Source: Pyropia haitanensis (lineage: Eukaryota; Rhodophyta; Bangiophyceae; Bangiales; Bangiaceae). Taken from it: 64,000 bases of DNA. Position numbers and translations under genes: made by a program. Where the stretch lies: positions 629,501-693,500 of the forward strand of contig SDUX01000006.1 of NCBI GenBank assembly GCA_008729055.1, in the 5' to 3' direction. Shown one piece after another: positions 1 to 11,905 of this stretch (the stretch's first letter is position 1; each line of letters starts with the position of its first letter). The notes below the pieces were generated by a model. It was not told where the DNA came from. It worked only from the letters and a program-made list of their open reading frames with translations, and did no database searches.

Positions 1-1320
1 TTTCTGTTCTTGGAAGGACGCTACGAGCTACACGGGGTGAACTTACCATGACTAAAACGAGGAAAAAGTAAGAACAGGGCGCCGCCCGCCCCAATTCTCA
101 TCGGACCTTTGGTCATTGATAGTGGGGAGAGCCCGCACTGTCCGCCGCTTGTTGCTGCCACCGCCGCCGCCACTGCCGCCGCGGCCGCCATCTGCCGGGC
201 ACTGGCGAAGTCAACCCGTCTCTCTCATCGGAAAAAAAAAGCCCCCACCGCCACCGATGCGGTCCGCAGACGCGACGGCGCAAGCAGGAACGGCCCGCGT
301 GCCGACGCAGAGAGAGGAGAGGGGAGGCTCAGGTTCACGACGCGGACTGCGGCGTCCGTCCTCATCTCCGCGGCTGCCCGCACCAACCTGTAGGAGGTTC
401 CTCGGCAGGCGACCTGACGAGCGTCCAAGGGATGCGGGCCTGTGCGCTACGTGACGTAATTTTCGCGTAATCCGCGGCGTCTTTAACTTGAATAACGGAC
501 ACGTGTGTGACGTGAGGCCCCTTTGGATTGAACCATCCCGATCGCAGCACGTGGCCTGCGGCGCGGACGTCAGATCGCGCACGCCGTGCCTTCCTCCCAG
601 TGAAAGTCAAGAGCGAGCAGCTGTGGCGAGGTCCACGTCTCACCGCCTCACCATGACCCTTCAGCGAGCGTGGCTCAACGACGTGGAACGCCACGCGCGC
701 CGGCTAGCTGGACCGGGATCGATTGGGGATCCGCCGCGGGCTGCCAGGGTGGCTGGGACCTCCACACGAAACACAATCCACAAATGAAAAACGCATTGAG
801 TGTGGCTCCACCGCACGCCCGCAGAACGCGCCACGGCGCACAGAACGTACTTCCAGCAGGGCCTTCTGGTGCGCAATGTCTTCACGCCTCGGCCGAGCTG
901 TCGGCCTCTGCCAGGCCGGCGGCGTCACACCAGGGTGGCCGTGTCGGCGCCCGCCTGGACTCGTCGGTCTGCTGGCTCCGAGGACGTGGCGGCGTGTTGC
1001 AGCCGCCCCCTCGAGCACGCCCACCCCTCACCGGCGGGGTTGTAATTTCTTGGCCCGCGCGCTCCCCCATTCGTGGTGGGTTGGGCCGCAGGCGCGACCC
1101 CCAGCTGGGCCGACGCTCGTGGCGCCACGCAGGTGTCACGTCCATCGTGGCTGCCGCCGCGACCTGCAACGCTGGCGTCCAAACCCCCTCGTCGTCGTCT
1201 GTGCTCGTGCCCTCCAGCGGAGGGGTAGGACGACTCGCGACCCAGCGGGGACTCTCCTCGCCTCGGACGCCCTCGGCGCGCGGGGGGGGGGGCCGCGCCA
1301 ACGTGACCAGTCGTCTCTAA
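1..1320. other. no gene recognised (left edge)
   Basis: Short overlapping reading frames exist on both strands but none has a recognisable domain or a consistent coding pattern. The stretch is mixed GC with proline/alanine/arginine-rich conceptual translations typical of chance open frames in GC-rich DNA. Nothing else is seen apart from a G10 run at about 1281-1292. Confidence 0.5.
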
Positions 1321-3272
1321 TGCCCCGAACCGCTACGCAAGCGATTTGCGTAGCTTTTGCGATAAAGTGCGTGGGCCCGAACCCGGGCCCCACGGAGTCA
1401 TTCTGGGGGGGTTGCGATGGACGTGTGTATGTGTGTAGCCTGCGTATCGTGCGTATGCCTTTGCGATGACCCAGGATCGTCTCACGAGATGGAGGCACGC
1501 CACGGACCGTATCGCTCTACCACCCAATCACGCCCTCAGGTTCGGTCGCTCACGGACCAACCACAGTGCATGCAGGTGGCTGACAGAACCCCTCGAGGGC
1601 GTCACGTCGGGGTGTTCTGGTGGCCCATCGGCTGCCACGTCGCACTTCTCCCCGCCACGTGGGCTCTCATCTGGCGCCACGTGCACGTTTTATTTGTTAT
1701 TGTATCTTGATACAAGTAGCGGAGGTGGCCGCCCCCGTGGGCCGCCCCCCCTCACCACCCCACCGTAGCGGCACCCAGCCCGCTGACGGTGGTGAGGAGG
1801 AGAGACCTACTCGCCTCTCGCACTGCCCCACAGCTCCACCGCCCGCCTAACCATCCGTGGCGTCGCCACCATCCTCCCCGCACCCCACCCCCCTCACCTA
1901 CATCAACCCACCCCCCTCACCTACGTCAACCTACCCCCCTCACCTACATCAATCCACCCCCCTTCTCAAACCTCTCTCTCCACTCCTTGACGCCGCCTTC
2001 CATCTTGAACGCTGCTCTCTCTCACCCGATCCCCTCACTTCTTGCCACTGGATGCGTCAGCCAACACCCTCCGTTCACGCCTCGTCTTCTTGACCGATCC
2101 ACACACAACAGATCCACACGCATGCAAAGAAAGAACAAACAAAGAAAGAACAAACCACGAAGCAAGACACGCGGCCAAAACACACAATTAGACACCACGA
2201 TCCCACACACGCAGTACATGGCACAGGTACACGAACAGATGCGCGCGTCCAAAACAATGACGAGCTCCCTCCAGCTGCTCAGACCTCGGCGAGTCACTAC
2301 GAAGTCGTGCTAGCCCTACAAGTCTCTCATGACCTTAGCGCACGGTTGGACGAAGGTAAACGTGCGCACCTGCAGCCGTGTCGCCAAACAGGGAAGTGAC
2401 TTGATCCATTGGAAGGGTGTCGAGTACCTCGTGGGGGAAGAGGCGAGGGGCGTGCGTGCAGGCGCGCTTCAACGTGGGGGACCGTGCCGACTTGGTGCGA
2501 GAAGGCGAGTGGCCGTTGGAAACCAGTCCACAGCACGGCCCGCGGCTGAAGGTCCGGGGCGTCCGGCGTCTCGATTCTCAGCCGTCGGGATCGGACCTTC
2601 TAGAAGACGAGTTTGGTGATCAACTCCGAAGCCGTGGACGGCAAGTCTGTCCCGCGCTCTAATTCGTCACGTCTGCGACCTGCCTATTGGTTGATGAGCA
2701 CATAGCCCCCCCCCTCCCCTTACTTGGGGTGCATCCAAGTGTTCCCAGAAGAGTGCAGACGCTGCAACGCTTCCCGTAATTTGCTGCCTGCGAGATTGTC
2801 ACTCGGCGACCTCACGGCGCGTCACGCGCCACCGCGTGATCGTCGAAGTGCGGGCAGCTCTGGGAGTCGCCCAGTCACATGCGCACCACGTGGCGACGAG
2901 TTGTTCGCGAGTGAACACGGGGAGGCACACGAGGCCCCCCGCACAGGCCCCTGACGGCTCGGAAGGTGCAGACAGACCAGAGCCAAGCTGTAAGGTTCTT
3001 GGGTCTCTCGGATCCGTGCGGGAGCTGTGCTCTTCCAGGGACAGTTGACTTCTGCGGGCGATGCAGCCAATCGGAGGCCGATTTGGCAGTTCTGGCGCGG
3101 AGCACTTGTGACTCTCCGAGCGGGGATCACCGGGCCCTGCCCGAACTCTCTGTCGCCGGAAGGGGGTGCAGAGGATTTTGCGATGACTTCAAGACCCCCC
3201 TCTTGTATATGGTTTCCTGGGGGGTTGCGTATGTGCGTAGCGTGCGTATCGGTTGCGTAGCGGTTTGGGGCA
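1321..3272. mobile_element. terminal-inverted-repeat pair, possible degenerate DNA transposon or two MITE-like copies
   Basis: Bases 1321-1340 (TGCCCCGAACCGCTACGCAA) match the reverse complement of 3253-3272 at 19 of 20 positions, so the segment is bounded by near-perfect inverted repeats about 1.95 kb apart. Just inside each end lie related sub-repeats: a GGGGGGTTGCG core followed by runs of GTGCGTA/GCGTATC occurs in the same orientation near 1408-1460 and 3217-3260. The pair can therefore also be read as two damaged copies of one short element of about 120-150 bp. No transposase domain is recognisable in between and no clear target-site duplication is visible at the boundaries. Confidence 0.4.
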
Positions 3273-3275
3273 TTT

Positions 3276-6220
3276 GAGACGGTGGAAACCGAGCGCCCGA
3301 CGCGGAAGGCGGTGGGCATCGCCAGCCGGGAGGCAGGCAGGCTTGGCACTGCACCAGCCTGGACCCCACACGCCACGAGGCGGGGTGCCTTGGCTTCCCT
3401 GCCTCCTCGATGGTCGCGCGGCCGACAGCCGCCACGCAGTCGTGGCCCGAGAGCTGGCGGTCGCGGCTGGCCAAAGGGAAACCGACTTCGTGGGCCACTT
3501 CCAGCTGGAGCCCCAGAGCAGCCCCCGGGGCGCGCTCCTGCAACGCTGGGTGTTGCGCGGATGTGGTCGTGCCAGAAACGGAACCGGCTGGCCTGCCACG
3601 CGACGTGGAGATTATCTTTCTTGGTCGAGAGAAAATGGGCCCGCGACCGCTGTTGCTGGCGGGCGGCAACAAGCAAAGGCCTCTCTCGAGGCGCAGAGGG
3701 CGTGCACTGTGTGGTTCGAGGCGAGGAATTTGCAAGCGCGGCTGGCGCTCGCCGTCGGGGCCCGCCAGCCGGCGTCGGCAGGGTGCCAGGCGGGGAGGGC
3801 CACCGGCCCGGCAGGTAGTCTGCTGTCACCAGCGCCACCCTGTGTGGAGCGTGGTGCGCGGATCGGGAAGAGCGTGGACTCGGGTACTGCGGCGGCGCAC
3901 GCCAGCTGGCAAAATCAGAAACTGTGGGTGGAGTTCCTCTGGTCGTCGGGGGGGGGGGGGGGGCGCGCTCCGGGGTGGGGTCCCAACCGGGCCAGCGCGG
4001 TCGTGAGCAAAACGGGCCACGACCAGAAAGGCGGTGGTGGATCCAGGCCAGCAGGCGTTCCCAGTCAGTTCCTAGCAGGCAGCGGCGCGGCGTATTGGAC
4101 TGGCACACCTAGCGACCACGGGTCGCAAATATTGTTTTCGGCCTGTGAGCACCTACCAGCTGATGAATATTGTTGGGTCCATCGCTCCGGGTGTACGTCG
4201 ACCAGCCCTCAAGACATAATTATGGACAGTTTTAGCAGCCGATCGAGGTGCAGTCGTCTGTTCCAACCAATCGGAGCGCACCATGCCGAGGCTTACTGGA
4301 CACATTCGAGGGTCGTAGTAATGGAGAACGACTGTACCCGTCTCAGTGGGCTCAAGCTGGCACGGAGTCGCGGCGCATTGAATATACACTGACGAATAGG
4401 CAGTACTCAACGTTACCGTTGCATATAGTATGGTTATTCTAGGCGACCTTCATCCAGGGGCTCGGCCCCCCGCTGCCACCGCATTGGGGCAGCAAAGACC
4501 TCCTGCTGGCCTGCAACGCCTTGGCGCCCCACTCCTGCAGACACTAGCAGTCTGGCCAAAAAGTAGCCAGGCCCGCGGCTGGGCGCGACACCAGGACTGA
4601 AGGGCGCCAAAGCTGCGAGCCGACGCCACGCGCGGCGCCACCCGCCCCCTCGCCTCACCCCCTCACTCGTGGTACTGCTGTTGCGCGCGGCCGCGGTGTG
4701 TGTGTCGGAGCGGGTTGCATCATTTCCTCGGGGCTTTTTTGTCTCCTTTTCGTCGATGGCAAGCCACGGTGGTGGCGGTCCGGCCGGCGCGGCCGGCCGG
4801 CCGCGGGCCGCGCCCGCCGTGGCCGGCAGACGTCTCCCCAGTTCCCTTCTCCCTCCAACCTGCCACTCGCCCCCTGCACGACGGGTGGTGGGAGGTGAGA
4901 GGCGGGCCAGAGAAAAGGAGGGAGGGCCTCCTCTCGCGCGGGGCGCTCGGCCGTCACCGCCACACTCCGCCCGCCACGACCCCTCCCCCCCCCCCCCCCC
5001 CACCCCCCCTCCTCCCCACCCCCCAGTCCATGGGTGAGGTGTCGCCACCCCATCAGGCGTCGTGCGCCCGCGTCACGCCACTGCTGCCGTTTGCGCTCGG
5101 AACGGCGCCCGCGCGCGCCGCGGTCCGGCGGCTGTGCGCTGGCACGGGCCCGCCCGGCGGCGGGCCGCGCCCGTACGTCAGGTCGTTGGGTGGGTGCCGG
5201 TCGCGTGCGGCCACCGCGGGCGCCACGCTGCAGAACAGCAACCCCCCCCCCCCCCCCCCCCCTCCTCCTCCCCCAGCGTCCTTCCTTCCCTCCTCCCCCC
5301 TCTCCAGGTCTCCCAATCAGTGCCAGCACGGCAGACGCGGCGCCCGCCATCCGCCCCCCCCCCCCCCAATCCACACACGAGGAAGTTTGGACGCGCGGGC
5401 CCCGCGGCGGCGGCCGGTGCCGCCCCCTCCCCTCCGTCCCTCCCCCCTCCGTCCCTCCCCTCCCAGCCGGCGCCGCCGCGGCCCGCGCGCCCGAGACGTG
5501 GGCCCCGTCTGCGGCCGTGACGCGGCGGCCGCGCCGCCGCTGGCAGCGCCTTGGGAGGCCGGCGGGGGGGGGGGGGCGGGGGGTGCAGGAGTCGGGGACG
5601 GCGAGACGGAGGGTGTTGCAGGTGGCCGTCACCACGCCGCCACACCCCGCACCGCCGCGGTGTGCGCGCGCACGCGCACGTCGGCACGCGGCCAGAAGAC
5701 ATCGGCGGCCGTCACCCCCCCCGCCCCACTGCGGTGCGCCCGTGGCTGGCTGTCTGGCCGTCCACACCCGAGAGTGGCGGCCGACGCGGTGGTGGTGGCC
5801 CCAGGGGAGCGCGCGCGGCGCGGCGCGGCGCGGGCGGCTGGCCACGCCGGTAGGGCGACACAACTGGCAGCGGCGCCACGCTGGTCGCGCCCGCTCCCTT
5901 TCCCTCCTCCTCTTCCCCCCCCCCCCCCCCCCCGACCCCCTGTCCCCCTTTACCTCGTCACGACAGCCACTTTCCTTCCTTTCCTCTTCCGCCCACACAC
6001 AGCAGTGTGACAGTGAACGGCGTCTGCACGGCGCGCGGGGCCACGCGGCGACAGGCGTGCGGCCCCTGTCCCCGTCCCCACCACTAGCCGCGGGCGGCGG
6101 CGGTCACGGGGGGGTAGCGACGGCGGCGGCGACGGTGGCGGCGACAGCGGCGGCGGTGGGCGCAGGCGGCGGCGGCACCGGCGGCCGGCGGCGGTGGCGG
6201 GGGGGTTTGGGCGGGCTGCC
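3276..6220. other. no gene recognised; 5' region of the bZIP gene
   Basis: No domain-bearing frame is seen. The part up to about 4440 has lower GC, with an AT-rich patch near 4380-4440. From about 4640 onward GC rises sharply and long C runs appear (for example 4981-5000, 5240-5260 and 5917-5932). The last kilobase presumably carries the promoter and 5' UTR of the bZIP gene. Long open frames on both strands between 4655 and 6010 translate only to Pro/Ala/Arg/Gly-rich low-complexity sequence. Confidence 0.5.
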
Positions 6221-8491
6221 ATGGCCACGGGCGGGTTGGCGGTGAACAAGGCGAGCGTGTGTTTCCTGCTCGATGTGGATGGCGTGCCGGGGGGGGGCGG
6301 CGGCACACCTGGCGGTGGCGGCGGTGGCAGCGGCAACAGTGGGGCGGGCGGCAGCCGCGGCCGGCGGGGGGGCTCCCCTGTGGGTCCGCCTGCCGAGGGG
6401 CGGCCGCTAAAGGGCTCGCCGGGTGTGGCGGAGTCGCCGCCCATGGTGATGCGCGTGCACCCGTCGTCGCCGGTGCTTGCGGGGAGCTCGGCCGCCGCCG
6501 CGGCGGCCGCTGACGGACGGGGGGGACACGCCGCCGCGGCGCCGGCGGGGGTGGTGCGCAAGCGCAAGCGCGAGGCGACCGTCGTTGGCACGGGAGACTC
6601 TGGCGGTGCGGTAGGCGCGCCGTTGGCCGGACCTGGCGGCTATGGCGGCGCCGGCGCCGGCGCCCTGCCGCCCGTGTCGTCCTTTATGGCTGGCCCTCCC
6701 CCGCCGCCCGCCGAGGGCGGCAGCTACTACCACCGACCACACCACCTAGGGGGAGGGGTAGGCGGCGGGGGACCCCCGCCGGTGGCGCCCTTTCCCCCAC
6801 CTCGTCGCCGCCACGGTGGACGCGCGTCGTCGGCGTCGCCTCCACGCGGGGGGGAGGACGTAGATGAACGGCGGTACGGGCCGCCCCCACGGGACGATGG
6901 TGGTGCCTACCCGGAGGGCCCCGTCGGCCGTGTCCGCTACGGGCACCCGCCACCGCCGCCACCGCCGCCCCACGCACAGGCGGTCTCGTACGGGCACTAC
7001 TCCCCCACCAACGAGGCGGCCTATGCGGGGGCCTACCACGGCGGCAGCGGCGGCGGCGGTTACGCGCCCCCCGGTCGGAGAGGGGCGGCCAGTGGGGGGG
7101 ACCCGCGGATGGGCAGCCCCGGCCGGCGCGCCGCTGCCGTCGCAGCGGCGGGCAGCACGCGCAGCAGCGACAGCAGCGGCGGCGGGTACGGGGCGGCGCG
7201 GCTGCCGCCGACGCACGCGGCGGGCCACCCCGGCGCGGTGGCGCGGCGCGCACCCCTGCGGGACGCGCCGCTTGACTATTACGGGCGGGTCGTCAATGGC
7301 GGCGGCGGCGGCGGCGGTGGCGGCGGGCGCCACCCGTCGCAGCCGCCCGCGGGGGTGGCGATGGTCGACTGGCGGCAGCCGGGTGGGGTGCCGGCCTACG
7401 CGTCGCCGTCGGCGTATCCGGGGGGGCCGTCCGGTGAGCCCCACCCGCGTACCGTCGACCGGCGGCGGTCTACGGGGGGGGTCGGTGGCGATGCGCCCAG
7501 CGATGAGCGCCTCTTGGTGGGTGGTAGCTGGCCGCCTCACGGGGGGCGCGGCGGGTATGGTGGTGGGGGTGGCGGCGGCGGCGGTGGCAGCGGCGTGGAG
7601 CGAGCCCCCCCCAGCCGCGGCCACGCCGCCGCCCCGGACTATGACGACCGTGCTGTGGCGGGTCCAGACGGGAGGGAGCCCTCGGCGGTGCGGCGGCGGC
7701 AGTCCATAGGCGGCCCGCCCAGCGCTGGGGGCGGCGGCGGTGGCTCCTCGTTGGTCGCCGGCCGGTCCTCGTCGCCAGTCATGTATGGCGCTGGGGCGTA
7801 CAGCGGTTCGGCGGACGGGGTGGACGGGGGGGAGGACGATGATGACGACGATGACCACCTGGGCGGCGGTGGCGGCGGCAGCGCTGGGGGTGGCGGCGGC
7901 GGTGGCGGGGGTGGCGGCGGCGGCGGCGGTGGTGGTGGTGGTGGTGGTGGTGGTGTTGGCGGTGGTGGCGGCGGTGGCGGCAGCGGCGCTTTGGACGCGA
8001 AAGCCGAGGCCCGCGAGGCGCGCAAGCAGCGTAACCGCGAGTCGGCGCACCGCTCCCGCATCCGCCGCAACGCGATGCTCGACGAGATGCAGATCAAGCT
8101 CAAGCGGCTGGAGAAGGAGAACATGGCCCTCCGCCGCGACCTCGCGGCGTGCACCCACACGCCCCCCCACGGGGTATCGCTGGGGACGCTGAGGGGGGTG
8201 GTGGGGGGGGGTGGGGGGATGGACGGCGCTGGGATGGTTGCCGACGTAGGCGTAGGTGGCGGAGGAATGCCGCCACCCGACCTGGTCTCCCCCGACGACG
8301 GCGGCGGCGGCGATAGCGGTGGCGGCGACGGCGGCGGCGGTCCCGGCCCCGACGGCGGCGGCACGGCCGGCTTGGCGGTGCGGATGGCGCCCCGCGGGCG
8401 GCGGTCGCGGCTGATGCCTACGCCGCTCACGGACGCGGAAAAGGCTGAAGGCGCGCCGCCCTACCGTCGGCAGCCGCGCTCGTTTGGCTAG
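6221..8491 (+). CDS. bZIP transcription factor with long low-complexity N-terminal region
   Basis: Predicted 756-residue nuclear DNA-binding protein. The start is the first in-frame ATG, in a strong context (GCTGCCATGGCC); the frame is open slightly further upstream but without an ATG. Most of the protein is Gly/Pro/Ala/Ser-rich, including an acidic DDDDDD patch and a long poly-Gly run just before the DNA-binding domain. The bZIP lies at about residues 590-645. Its basic region has the invariant N-x7-R spacing (NRESAHRSR, Asn605), followed by a zipper with heptad Leu-Leu-Asn-Leu in MLDEMQIKLKRLEKENMALR. The zipper is short (about four heptads), as in many plant and algal bZIPs. About 100 residues of Gly/Pro-rich tail follow. 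The single exon is intact despite several G runs. The target genes cannot be inferred. The domain call is firm; the family subgroup is not assigned. Confidence 0.93.
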   Translation: MATGGLAVNKASVCFLLDVDGVPGGGGGTPGGGGGGSGNSGAGGSRGRRGGSPVGPPAEGRPLKGSPGVAESPPMVMRVHPSSPVLAGSSAAAAAAADGRGGHAAAAPAGVVRKRKREATVVGTGDSGGAVGAPLAGPGGYGGAGAGALPPVSSFMAGPPPPPAEGGSYYHRPHHLGGGVGGGGPPPVAPFPPPRRRHGGRASSASPPRGGEDVDERRYGPPPRDDGGAYPEGPVGRVRYGHPPPPPPPPHAQAVSYGHYSPTNEAAYAGAYHGGSGGGGYAPPGRRGAASGGDPRMGSPGRRAAAVAAAGSTRSSDSSGGGYGAARLPPTHAAGHPGAVARRAPLRDAPLDYYGRVVNGGGGGGGGGGRHPSQPPAGVAMVDWRQPGGVPAYASPSAYPGGPSGEPHPRTVDRRRSTGGVGGDAPSDERLLVGGSWPPHGGRGGYGGGGGGGGGGSGVERAPPSRGHAAAPDYDDRAVAGPDGREPSAVRRRQSIGGPPSAGGGGGGSSLVAGRSSSPVMYGAGAYSGSADGVDGGEDDDDDDDHLGGGGGGSAGGGGGGGGGGGGGGGGGGGGGGGVGGGGGGGGSGALDAKAEAREARKQRNRESAHRSRIRRNAMLDEMQIKLKRLEKENMALRRDLAACTHTPPHGVSLGTLRGVVGGGGGMDGAGMVADVGVGGGGMPPPDLVSPDDGGGGDSGGGDGGGGPGPDGGGTAGLAVRMAPRGRRSRLMPTPLTDAEKAEGAPPYRRQPRSFG

Positions 8492-9377
8492 CCGGACGCA
8501 CTCGGCGGCGGTGGCGGGTGGTGCGGCGGGGTGGGGGAGGAAGGGGGTGGGTAGGTAGGTGGGGGGGGGGGGCGATGCAATGGCGGACGACCATCCGTAG
8601 GGAAGCTACTGGGGCGCGCGTGCGTCTTGCGCTTTAATGTTTTTGTTTTTGAGTACGTGCTGTGTGTCTCTTTTGTGTGTGACTTTGTGTCTTGTGTTTG
8701 GCGCCCGTCTCTCTGGTTCCCGTGTGTGCACGACGTGCAAGAAAATGAACAGCCGTTTCTTTGCTGTCGCTTGCCACACGGCCCGCGGGCCAGCCGGCGT
8801 CCCCCCCCCCCCCCGCGTCCCGACCGCCTCCCACTCCGCTCCTCGCGGCCGCCCCACCCCGCACCGCGCGGGTGCCACCGCCGTCACCGCCGCCGCCTCC
8901 ACCACGCATAAACGCGCGCGGCCGGTGTGCCACCCCGCCGCCCGCCGCCGCCGCGAGCCCCCGCCGACGGCTGGAGCAGGATACGCCTGCGGGCCACCCC
9001 GCCCTCCAGCGGTGGCCACCACCCTTTGCCGCAGCCGGGCCGTTGGTACAGGGCAGCGGCGACGACCCGCCCCCCCCCCACCCCTTCCCTCTGCCTCCTC
9101 CATTCCGGTTTCCCTCTGGCCTTGGCCCCCCCTCGCGGACCGCGCCGGTGGGCGGGCGGCTGTGCGTGGCAGCGGCGCGGCCGCACGGCCGACGCGTGGC
9201 GGCGCGGCCGCACGCCGGCGCGGGCACGCCGCGCAACGCCGCCGCGTCCGCGGCGGCGGCACTGGCGGTCGCCGTGCCGGCGGGCGACGTGCACAACCCG
9301 TCACCGCACCATCCCGATGAACCCGCCCGCGCGGCATCAATGGCCACGGCCGAGGCCCCCCCACCCCCCCCGCCATC
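8492..9377. other. convergent 3' intergenic region
   Basis: This lies between the 3' ends of the bZIP gene (+) and the Rad60-like gene (-). A T-rich, GT-rich stretch at about 8632-8705 (TTTAATGTTTTTGTTTTT followed by TGTGTGTCT-type sequence) is the likely 3' UTR or polyadenylation region of the bZIP transcript. The remainder is C-rich low-complexity DNA that would hold the 3' end of the opposite gene. No further gene is seen. Confidence 0.5.
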
Positions 9378-10789
9378 TCAGCTGCGCACGACCACATCAA
9401 TGAGGTCCCCGTCCTCGAGGTCCAAGTCGTTGGCCGTGGCGGTCGCCGACACCGTGTCACCGTCCACGAGGAACCGCACCGCGGCGGCGTCGACGCCCAC
9501 CTTTTTCGCGTACGCCACGCGGATCCGCTCGAGCGCGTAGCCGCCCTTGACGCGGAACGTGGTTGGCGGCCGCCCGCCGGCGGCGCGGACCTTGAGGCCC
9601 AGCACCCGGTTCCGCCGTGCCGCGTCGGGCGACGGCGCTGGCGCGCCGGCGGGGGGGAAGGAGGGAGGCACGGGGGGCGCCGCCGCGGGGGGGGGGGCGT
9701 CCACGTCAAAGGACGCCGCCGAGCCGGCGGCCGTCCCCCGCGCAGGTGGCGCCCGGGCGAGGCCCCTCCCGCCGCCACCACCACCCACACCCCCACCGCC
9801 ACCGCCACCCCCACCGCCACCGCTGCCACCCCTACCGCCCCCCCCCCCCCCGGCCGCACCGGCGGCGATGGCGTCGACGGCGGGTCGGGCGCCGCCGCCG
9901 CGGCGAGCGCCGCCTCGGCCCGCCGCAGCGCCGCGTCGACCGCATCCGGGCTGCCTGGCCGCTCGGCCGCCGCCGCGGGCCGCCGGCCGCGCCCCCCCCC
10001 GCCCCCCCGCCTCCCCCCCCCCCGACCCGTCGCCGCCACGCCACCACCACCCCCACCCCCACCCCCACCGCCGGCGGCGGCCTCTGCCGCGCACAGGGCG
10101 GCGAGGCGCTCCCGTGCGCGCTTCTGCGCGGCCGTCTCCTCCACGTCCGAGTCGGTCAGGTCCGCCCCGAGGCCGCCGCCGCCGTGTCGGCGGCCGCCAC
10201 GGCGGCGCGCCTCGCCTACCACCGCCAAGTCCGAGTCGGACGACGCGTCCGACGAGCCCCCACCACCGCCACCGCCGCCGCCGCGGGGGGGCGGCCGGAA
10301 GGCGAGCGCGTCGTCCGAGTCACTCGAGCTGCTCACCCCCACCGCCGCCGCACGCGCCACCGCCGCCGCCGATGCCGCCGCCGCTCCCCGCCGGCGCGAC
10401 TGCTTGGCGGCGGGACCCGCCGGGGCGGCCACCGCCGCTGCCCCCCCCCCCGCCGGCCGCTTCTTGGGCCGCCCCCGCGGGCGGGCCGGGCGCCCCCGGC
10501 GGGGGCGCCCCCCCGCCGCCCCCCCCAAGTCCGACAGGCCGTCCGACAGGCCATCGGACGAGCCGTCTGAGGAGCCACCGCCGCCGCCCGCCGCCCGCCG
10601 GCCGGGGCGGTAGTCGGCAAACGAGCGCACCGCGGGCACCGCGACGGCGGCCATGACAAAGTGGTCCACGCCGCCGCCGCCGCGGTCCGCGTCGTCGTCG
10701 CTGTCGGCGGTGGTGGCGGCGGCGGCGGCGCGGCGAGGGGCGGCGGTGGCGGCGCGTCGGGGGGCGGCGGCGACACCACGACGAGGCAT
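9378..10789 (-). CDS. Rad60/Esc2/NIP45-family protein with C-terminal SUMO-like domain (frame break at C14 run)
   Basis: The protein starts at the ATG at 10789 (MPRRGVAAAPRR) and ends at the TGA at 9378-9380. The N-terminal two thirds is low complexity with repeated acidic/serine clusters next to short hydrophobic runs (SDSDDALAF, SDLAVVGEA, DLTDSDVEE), which look like SUMO-interacting motifs, plus an AT-hook-like RGRPKKRP. The last ~75 residues (about 9612-9381) form a ubiquitin-like fold of the Rad60-SLD type: LGLKVRAAGG, TFRVKGGYALERIRVAY, VRFLVDGDTV, and an ending in LEDGDLIDVVV without a processable GG. This family links SUMO signalling to genome stability in the nucleus. The two parts lie in different frames, and the switch falls in the C14 run at 9838-9851. 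One additional base there would join them. About 470 residues in total. Family assignment is from domain order and motifs. Confidence 0.82.
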
Positions 10790-11905
10790 GGTGGGGACGC
10801 CCCGGGGGGGGGGGTGGGCGTTGCCGGAACGCGCGGGGGGGTAGAAAGGGGGGAGAGTAGGCAGACAGAGTAGAATGGGCAGGATGAACAAGCGCACGTG
10901 GCCGCCGCTCGCGGGCAGCCCCACCAAAAGACGCGGCCGCCGCAGGCAGCCGCCACCGCCCCGGCCACCACCGCCACCCCGAGCCAGGCGGGCAAAGCGC
11001 GTCGGCAGGGCGCTCCCGCCGGCAATGGCGTACGCGGGGACCGCACGCGACGGTCCCAGCGGAAGGTAGGCAGCCGCGACAGGGCATGCGCGGCGGGGGC
11101 GGGAGGGACGCGGCGGCCGCGCACCGACAACGTCCACGGCGCACGTCGGCGCGGGTGTGCACGCGGGCCGGCGTCGCGGCAGCAACCGCCGGCAGCGTGC
11201 GGTCGGGAAACGGGCGGCCGGCCGGGGGGGGAGTGCTCGTGGCGAGCGTCGTCCTCCCCCGCCGCGCGTGCTGTCGAAGGCGGCACCCACTTTGCGCCGC
11301 GAAAAAGGGAGCGCAGCTGGAAAAATCTGGCCACCCGGTCGAAATTGTGCTGATGTACATGGTGTTACCTCGTCAAGTCAGTGCGGGAAGTCGACTGACA
11401 ACGGAGATTTACGAGAACAACTTGTGCGGGGGCATATCCCGCACAGGCTCAAACCGTAGGGCGGACGAGCCCGAGAGGCGCCATCCCGCCACCATCGCAA
11501 CTGGCCTCACCAGCGGTGGAAGCTGCCCGCCGTCGGCCGACCACCCGACCCGACGCCAGTGGCCCCGTTGCCCGTCGACGCCACAGACCGGAGCCGCTGG
11601 CTGGTCTCCACCCCGCCCCACTGTCATCACCGCCACCCGTGTCGAGCCAGTCCCGCTCTGGCAGCCTACTAGCACCACAGCCGCCATTGTCAGGGCGGCG
11701 GCCACACTCCCACCGTTGCGACCCGGCGTTGCGGGCGACACACGTTGGCCTCCGACACCAAGACGACCATCCCCACCGACGTCCACCCCTCCACCCTTCC
11801 CAAACCACCCTGCTCATCTCTGCCCCGGCCATTGTCGAGGCCGTCATCCCCCTCCCCGGTCCTCCCCGCCACCCCACACCCCCCAACCCCTTTTTGGCCA
11901 CGGCC
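10790..11905. promoter_or_regulatory. divergent intergenic region, probable two-way promoter
   Basis: About 1.1 kb separates the start of the Rad60-like gene (-) from the start of the GGCT-PES gene (+), so it should contain both promoters. A lower-GC patch occurs at about 11330-11460. No TATA box or other element can be named with confidence. Confidence 0.45.

Noticed and set aside
2417..2662. Frame with RFNVGDRADLVREGEW, faintly like a retroelement integrase tail
   Set aside because: Too short and isolated; no reverse transcriptase or integrase motifs nearby and no long terminal repeats.
4655..6010. Long overlapping open frames on both strands (over 430 codons each)
   Set aside because: Translations are Pro/Ala/Arg/Gly low complexity on every frame; GC-rich DNA with few TA-containing stops produces such frames by chance. 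No domain or consistent start.
8606..11290. 894-codon minus-strand open frame
   Set aside because: Only its part between 10789 and about 9840 is real (the Rad60-like N-terminus). The continuation is the wrong frame, and the SUMO-like domain lies in another frame.
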